From Hemibagrus wyckioides (Eukaryota > Chordata > Actinopteri > Siluriformes > Bagridae), in the NCBI RefSeq assembly GCF_019097595.1, contig NC_080726.1, positions 11,258,205-11,322,204 of the forward strand: a DNA stretch of 64,000 bases. The letters are read 5' to 3'. Shown here one piece after another: positions 56,845-64,000 of the stretch. The position numbers and the translations under genes were made by a program. The notes under the pieces were generated by a model, which had not been told where the DNA came from, did no database searches, and saw only the letters and a program-made list of their open reading frames with translations. Position 1 is the stretch's first letter. Each line of letters opens with the position of its first letter.

Positions 56845-59800
56845 GCTTGCAAGACAGATCATTTTGTCTAATGGGAATGTTTAATGGGTCTCTCCATCAT
56901 TTACTCTTTATATGGCCTTCGTCCTCAGCAGTTTGAGAGACTACTTCTCCTTCCTCATTAAAGGACAGATTTTATGATGCGTCATATTCTTTATGTTCAG
57001 CACACAAACATATTATGGCCCAGAAAAAGATGTCCTTGGAGATAAGCTAGGATGGAAGCATCGCTGATCTGTTCACTTGAATAAGGCTGGACTAACGTTT
57101 CGAAGTTCATACATTCACAAGAAACGTTTCTCTTCTCTGAATCAATTTCTATTTGTGGCAACAGAAGGAATAATAAAAAAAAACCCCAACTTAATTTGTG
57201 CATGTGTTACTGCAAACGAAATGTCACAGGCAACAGGAAATGATTCTTTCTTGCTAGGAAAGTAGTTACAGGTGCCATCCCTTGTCTTCCTATTAACTTT
57301 TTCAGGTGTTTGTGGAGGTCTGACATTTTAAAGGATAATTTGAAATGTACAGTGCAGTCCCAGAAGTAACAGACTAGGCAAAGCAATTCTGCTTTTAGCA
57401 TCACTAGCTAGACGGTTTTCTCACTGTGTGTGCACAGTCTGACGATGGTTTTGCATAGTCTGACGTTTGAAACCCAAGGAAATGTTAGCTTGTCATTTGT
57501 TTTATACAGTCAGCACAAGTACAGATATAAAGGCATTCTTGCTGTCTGCTAAAGCAGAACATAAACAGGACAGGAGCTCTCACCGGCTGTGAATACTTTC
57601 AGCCTTGAGTGTGGAAGATGAGGGATTTGGATGAATTCAGATGACCCTCAATTTATTAATTCCACACTATTATGATGAAATGTATATTTGCTGAAGAATA
57701 TTATTTAAATATGCAGAACTGAATTAGGGCTTTAAAGGGTTAGTAGAAAGCTTATTTCATCAGACACATTTCTTATTTAAAAGTGAAGTAACACATAAGT
57801 CAGTCTACTGAGCTTTTTAACATATGCCCATTGAAAGACGTCTTTGTCTGATGTTTCAAGGACGTCCACTCAATATTCAGAAAAAAAAGAAGTTTTTGTG
57901 ATGTCTTTTTAGACATCTCCTGAATGTCCACTACTGACACTACCGACATACACAAGACATTTTTTACAAAGATCAAAATGAGTTGCTATGGCATCACTTT
58001 TTATGCAGTAAGCTGTAGGCTTATTTTGTTGTTATAATAAAGTTTAATTATTTTAACATTTTAAGAAATGTTATTTTACAGCTAAAGAAGTGCAATCCCC
58101 CCCCCACACATCATTTTAAACCACTTTTATTTAATACAATTAAGCTACTTTATTTTCCCCCGTCTCTCTAGTGCACTGAATGAATTCATTGCAGCATCGG
58201 TTCATTTGGTTAAATCGTAAAAAAAAAAAAAAAAAATGAAGCTAAGTATTTACCCCACACAATAAATATCAATTATATATAAGATACAAAAAGCTGAAAA
58301 TTGTTTACACAAATTGCATTTCACTACATCAGTTACGGTGTTGTAGATATGTAAGTATGCATAGCTCATGTTGGATTGTAACTAGCTATGTTGCGATAAT
58401 ACTAACTGAAGCAGCTAAACAGGAAAATAATCAAAACAAACACAACAAAAAAAATATAATTGAAAAAAAGGTTTTGTGTGGATGAGTTGCTTGGACACAT
58501 CTCTCAAACTGTTCCATTTTCTCCCGCAGAAACTCACTTGGATTAAGTACAGTGACTAGACAGACCATTTCATCACAGACGGCACATCCTCTAGATTATA
58601 TCTCTCACATGGTGTTGTGGTGTGTTTGGGGGAGGGGGCGGTGAAAATGAAAAACAAGCAAAATATGCAATATATTTGCAAATTATGACAGGTGGAGTAT
58701 GCATGATATGATATAATACGCTGATATGCATTTAAAACTGCCCAAATATTCAACAGCAAACAGCCGTTCTACGTAGTATTAAATGGAGATGGCTATCTTA
58801 AGAATCTGTAAGAATCTTCCAGGCCTTATTGCTAACACATTTCTGTTAAATCTTTGCCTTCAAGCCATTAAACTATGATATGCCCACAAATAACCCACAA
58901 CTCAAAGGGAACACAAGGTACGGTAAGGTTGTGGTCAAATATTTTGGAAATGATGCTTTAAAGGTGCCATGGTTTAAGGGAGAATTTCCATTAACATAAC
59001 CCATTGACCAACAATAGGTACGGCAATACTGCTTGGAATGATAAGAAATACAGAAATATTGCAAATCACTGCAGTAGTAGTGTAAAAATAAGCATTTTGG
59101 GCAAAAAATTGATTTATTAATACAGTTTCTGTTCACTGAGAGAACCGAGTGCCTAAAAAATATGATTACTCACTGACTCCTCTGGTCTTCTTGCAATTTT
59201 CTGGAAATGTTATTTGTCCATATAAGGGCTAGTGCATGGTAAAAAAGAGATTTTTATACTTTGCAACCATTTTGATCTATTTGTATTTGTCTTTTTTATT
59301 TGTTTTAATTTTATTCTTGTTGCCCTTTATTTTACTGCATGTTTACTTACTCCATATATTTACTACATTTACTTACAAAGTAAATTATACATGGAAAATA
59401 CTGTTACAAAAGGAAACTCTGTAAAAAAAATCATTCATGCACAATCAACTATAAATTGAACCTAAGAAAGTAATATGTTCATACTGCTTCAAGTGACTCT
59501 TATATGTGCATTGGAAGTAAGCATTTAAGTACAATGGTGGTAAGTCATTTCTAAGGTTGTGATAAGAATAAAATTCACACATTAAGTGAAATATTATTAT
59601 ATATTAATATTATTTAACATTGTTTCACTAAGTTTCAGTAACCATGATATCATTTTCTCTTTACACCATACAATGGATAGGTTTGGTTTCTTTAAAAAAT
59701 AGCTTTAAATTTCCACAAAGGTGCTTAAAGTCATAATTCAATTTTTCCATATGTTCATATTTTATACTGAACTCAGGCCTATGTTGTTTGTGTAAACAGT

Positions 59801-60413
59801 GGAAAATTATTCATCCGTACCAATGGTTATGGAAGCATGCAATTTCTTATTTAAAACAAAAAATTGGATTTTCTAGGTATACAGTGTATATGTTCATTGC
59901 TTGTCTCCAAATGAAAGAAAAGCTTAATTAGTATTTTCACATAAAGAAGACACTGGCATTACAGCCTACCCTAACTAATTGACCACGAGCAACAAAAAAG
60001 CATCATCTTGCCTTGCTAGATCATTTCCAATAATCTCTTTTGTACAGCCATACTAATTTACAGTTATGTTAGAAAGAGTTCAATGTATCTATCATATACA
60101 CACACACACACACATCCTGAGTTGACATTCTCAGTAGTTCTTCTGTTTTAACTCTATTCCATATCATACAGTCCTTCTGTGTGTGCTGCTGACCCTATTT
60201 GCTGTCTTTCTAAATGCAGATGTCAATTTACTCACAGATTTTTAACCAAAGCCAGTTTCAAAGCCTTGAAGCAATTAATTTAATATTTTTGCCTTTTCAT
60301 TATTCAAACATGTCAAAAAGGATAATAAGATCATGCAATAATTCTGTCCATTTGTGATTGTGTGTGTGTGTGTGTGTGGGTGTGAAAAGACAGAGAAAAG
60401 AAGACAAGAAAAA

Positions 60414-60417
<4 letters not shown>
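56843..60417. other. Gene desert segment
   Basis: No supported gene. The first 300 bp (56850-57150) have few simple repeats and words such as ttgtctaatgggaatg; they may be constrained. There are poly-A and poly-C runs near 58100 and 58220. Repeated gacgtc-like words at 57840-57960 may be part of an unidentified repeat. Confidence 0.5.

Positions 60418-60510
<93 letters not shown>
60418..60510. repeat. (AAT)n microsatellite
   Basis: About 31 AAT units without interruption, the longest perfect triplet array in the window. A GT run lies just upstream at 60360-60378. Confidence 0.98.
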
Positions 60511-60766
60511 TAAGATTTAAATTTTAATTAAGATATATAATATATAGTATAAGCTGTTCTATGATAAAGGACACACTGAATGCTACCTGATCTTAAAATT
60601 ATACGCACTATAAAACCCACATTAAGTGCAATTTATCTTAATATTCACTTCAATTTCTTTTCATGAAACGAATGGTTAATCTGCTGACTACACTAATGCT
60701 CTAATTGTCATTCAGGAAAACTCAAAGAATTTGTCTTTATTTTAACTTCTTTTCATTCCCTTGCAT

Positions 60767-61055
60767 ATACACTATATGACACAAAGTATGTGCGCATCTG
60801 ACCATCACACCCATATGTGGTTTTTCCTCAAACTGTTGACACAAATTAGAAGTACAGAACTGTCTAAAATGCCTTTGTATGCTGTAGCTATAAGCTTTCC
60901 CTTCAATCTAATGAAGGACCCAAGTGAGCTCCAGTTTTCCCAAGGTTTAGAAGACTGAATTGGGAAAATTCGAATGGCCTTCACAGAGCCCTGACCTCAA
61001 CCCCTCTGAACAACCTTTGGGAAGAATTGGAACACTGACTGAGAGCCTGAACTCA
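60767..61055 (+). mobile_element. Tc1-like element, internally deleted and 3'-truncated
   Basis: The left end tacactatatgacacaaagt leads to ctgaccatcacacccatatg and tttgtatgctgtagctataa. The C-terminal catalytic stretch follows: FEWPSQSPDLNPSEQPLG, with the Glu retained. The central transposase is missing and the right end is not found. Same family as 12918-13190 and 37800-38032. Confidence 0.8.
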
Positions 61056-62902
61056 TTACTGCTGTTGCACTATGACAGGAAAACAATTAAGTACCAGCCT
61101 GTGCTTGAGCATTTTCCTATAACACTATCTTTTATTATTTATGTATCAGCTGGTTTCACCTCTTGATACTGGGCTTCTAAGGTGTTTTTCTCTGGAGGCT
61201 TTGTGTTGTACTTACACACACACACACACACACACAAACACTCATCCCCAATGAGAAATAGAAGCAAAGCAAAACAAACCAGGACCATGATTCAGTAAAT
61301 ATAAAAGTCATGTTTACAGAACCCCCTTTGCTTTGTGATGATGAGAGTGAGGATCTTCACAAGGAGAACTGTTGATTGTAAAATCTCTCCAACTGGAATG
61401 TGAGCATTACACAGAAACAGCAAGCTGCTGTAACAGACTGCCATAGATGGCACTGTTGCACTGCTGACATTCTGACAGGAACAGATTGTAGTAATGTCTC
61501 CGACGCAGCCGGTGGACAGAACAGTTGATGGACGTTGTTGAAATCCTTCCCCTAACATGCATGAACTGGATGTTAAACTGTTTAATCCTCAAGGGTACAA
61601 TTGTCTTTGTAACTCCTGATATACACTCACTTTTCCTAGCAGTTTTCTTTGAAATAAACAAATTGGGTGTCGTTTTGAAAAGTGAGGAGGCTGTTTCTCA
61701 GTACTTGTCGCTCTGGTAGTTGGTACTCTGTCTTCATTTCCTCTCGAGTGAGGTGGACCGGGTTCCATTTTGGCTGCTGGTTTGCTGTGAATTATACATA
61801 CAAATGGAAAGCGTCACTCATCCTGACAAGCCTATTTTCTGCCTTGTCATTCTGAACAGGAGAGTTAAGAGCGGTTATATAGCCTTCATTACATAACCTA
61901 CATAAGGGTAAAGTGGGAATTTAAATTGCATATGCTACTTTCTAGCTTGGTTGTTTTGAAGGGTTTGAAATGAGGTGGAGATGAAAGCAAATTGTGATGT
62001 AAGTTTTTATTCTTCTCCTGAACTCTAAGGTGGCCCTAGTGGACAAATACTTTCCTTATAAGATCCTTATACTTTGGTTTGAAGCAAGAAAAAACCTCTG
62101 CATGGATTTTATGACTGGGTGTTGCTTGCCGTATGTCACTAGACATAATTCTATGTGAAAGGAAAAAAACCCCAGAAAGAAATCGCCACAGAGGGAAAAT
62201 AATACCAGAATATACATACTTATTCATTATTCAGATTGACACCACAACACTGTCTAATTATCGAATTTCAAGGTGTTGTTCATTTTCTATAACAGCTCAG
62301 CTCTAATTGCAGTTCCAGCTGTAATTTAAATGATCAAGTTATAATAATGCACTTGTTCTAATAAATTATCATTTCTATAGTAACAGCTCAGTCACAGGGA
62401 CTTGTGTGGCAGACCCTCCACCTAATCTATGGCTAATAGAAAATGATTTAAAAAATTTCTTTTACAAAGAAAATCATTGCTATTGCCAAGATTTCTGTTT
62501 GGAGATGATTATTTAATGTTTATTGCAAGAATCTCCATTGTCACTCCAGACAGTGTATGTTTTCCACCAAGGAAAGGTCTTCCGCCAGGGAAATGTCTTC
62601 AGGACTCCTCACTTTACTATTTCTCTTTTTCATGGCTGTTTTTTTAATTATTAAGAGAGCCTGATGAGGGAAAAACTGTGTATAGCTGCCGTAACATAAG
62701 TTATAACAGGAAATTAACTCCTCGTCTCGTGGGTGTTCGACAATATTAAATGTAATGTGTCATTCATTATTAAATTCAAATCTGTAATTGTTGCCAAATC
62801 ACTGCTGTAGTTTAAGAGGAATAAAATACATTGGCATGATCTCTTATTGAAAATAATCCAATTTTGGGATGGTAACACATTATGCCACCCCAGGCTGTAT
62901 GA
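61056..62902. other. Gene desert segment with a candidate constrained block
   Basis: No supported gene. A CA run lies at 61214-61236. The interval 62020-62560 is repeat-free and carries several ATTA/TAAT words (ctaattatcgaattt, cagctctaattgcagttcca, gtaatttaaatga) spaced along 150 bp at 62255-62370, typical of vertebrate developmental enhancers. This is a visual judgement. Confidence 0.45.
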
Positions 62903-63373
62903 TTTCTAGAACAATACTGGAAATTTCAAAAGTATGAAATAACACACATGGACTTAAGTAATCCAAATGTAATGACAACAAAAAACAGTCCATTGTTATT
63001 TTAAGACACGAAGGTCAGGTGTTCTGGAATAGTTCTTGTGAACAGTATTGTCAAGTGCATTTGCAAAACCCATCAAGCACCATGATGAAACTGGCTCACA
63101 TGAAGACCATCCCAGTAAAGCAAGACCAAAACTTACCTCTGCTGCAGAGGAGAAGTTCATTTAGAGTTACCAGCCTCAGAAATCACCAATTAACAGCACC
63201 TCAGATTAGAGCCGTTATGAAGGCTTTACAGAGCATCAGTAGCAGACATATCTCAATATCAACTGTTCAAAGGACATTATTGTGTATTTCGGCCGTCTTC
63301 AGCATTGTTTTACAATGTAGAAAGAAATAAACATCGGGAACGACCATGGGATTAGAAGATGTGTCCAAACTTT

Positions 63374-63376
<3 letters not shown>
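62903..63376 (+). mobile_element. Non-autonomous Tc1-like element (copy B), ends lost
   Basis: Aligns with copy A (25331-25803) over its whole length with only scattered differences. These include ca versus ga in agtccattg, the loss of two bases in gtgaacag, and cgggaacg versus caggaaag. The left inverted end is absent, and on the right the match stops at cttttga, where a TA array begins. It encodes the same helix-turn-helix remnant. Confidence 0.88.

Positions 63377-63422
<46 letters not shown>
63376..63422. repeat. (TA)n microsatellite between two Tc1-like elements
   Basis: About 23 TA units exactly at the junction between copy B and the next element. Tc1 elements duplicate a TA target on insertion, so slippage from adjacent TA sites is a likely origin. 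Confidence 0.95.
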
Positions 63423-63423
<1 letters not shown>

Positions 63424-63935
63424 CTCCAGCTCTGGAAAAAATAAGAGACCACTGCAAAAAAATCTGTTTCTTATATTTTTTTCTTACAGGTACATGTATT
63501 GGTGAGATTGGTCATTTTTTTGTGAACTGCTGACAATATTTCTCCTAAATTCAAAATCTAACTATTGTTATTTAGAGTGTATATTTAAAGGAAATGACAA
63601 CACATCAAAATAACCCAAGATCATGCAGTATTTGCAGAGCTTTAATAACTCAAATAAAACAAAATGCAAATAATTTGTAAACAATTTGTGTTAATGCTTT
63701 GGCTAAATAACATTAAGAAATCAGTATTTGGTGGAATAACCCTGATTTGCATGTGTTTTGGCTCCATGCTCTCCACCAGTTTTTCACATTGCTGTTGGGG
63801 AACTTTATACCACTCTTTTTGCAAAAAAGCAAACAGCTCAGCTTTGCTTGATGGTTTGTGATCATCCATCTTCCTCTTGATGACATTCCAGAGGTTTTCA
63901 ATAGGGTTCAAATCTGAAGATTTTGTAGTTATAGG
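63423..63935 (-). mobile_element. Tc1-like transposon, 3' end and transposase C-terminus
   Basis: The end agctccagctctggaaaaaa followed by taagagaccactgcaaaaaa is a known fish Tc1-like terminus. On the minus strand, 63700-63911 encodes NPIENLWNVIKRKMDDHKPS and then QKEWYKVPQQQCEKLVESME, the C-terminal catalytic region with its Glu intact. Similarity to a transposase fades beyond about 63912, so the copy is probably truncated; whether more lies past the window end cannot be seen. Confidence 0.82.
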
Positions 63936-64000
63936 CTAATAAGTAGAACTGCAGATAAATGAGTCCAAAAAGTGATTAGCACAGAAATGTCCCCTTTGGG

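Overview
This is nuclear DNA of a ray-finned fish. Three vertebrate genes lie head to tail on the + strand in the first 20 kb: the last coding exon of RAB30, a complete nine-exon PRCP (prolylcarboxypeptidase), and an apparently single-exon FAM181B. From memory, the same three genes sit together on human chromosome 11q14 in the same relative orientation, so this is conserved synteny. Spliced genes, long AT-rich non-coding DNA, dense microsatellites, many decayed Tc1-like transposons and teleost-type SINEs all fit a teleost. The repeat flavour resembles otophysans such as catfishes, but this cannot be settled from the window alone.

Layout. 1-1169: end of RAB30 (intron, then final exon). 1170 to about 5.6 kb: RAB30 3' UTR and spacer, with a Tc1-derived miniature element. 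5.6-6.1 kb: GC-rich candidate PRCP promoter. 6105-14371: PRCP, with large introns 1 (3.3 kb) and 6 (2.5 kb) holding a SINE, a Tc1 miniature element and microsatellites. 14.4-18.7 kb: intergenic DNA with several stretches that look constrained. 18765-19733: FAM181B. From about 20.3 kb to the window end there is no convincing protein-coding gene, only a desert of about 44 kb with transposon remnants, SINEs, simple repeats and some low-repeat blocks that look like conserved non-coding elements.

The three genes do not form one pathway. RAB30 is a Golgi-associated Rab GTPase, PRCP is a lysosomal or secreted serine carboxypeptidase, and FAM181B is a small developmental protein with a YAP-like TEAD-binding motif. 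Their linkage looks regulatory: in human the desert beside FAM181B extends toward TENM4, and the constrained-looking blocks here (some in PRCP introns) would fit a genomic regulatory block. That is inference; no alignment could be run. I found no novel multi-gene system, CRISPR array, operon or convincing RNA gene.
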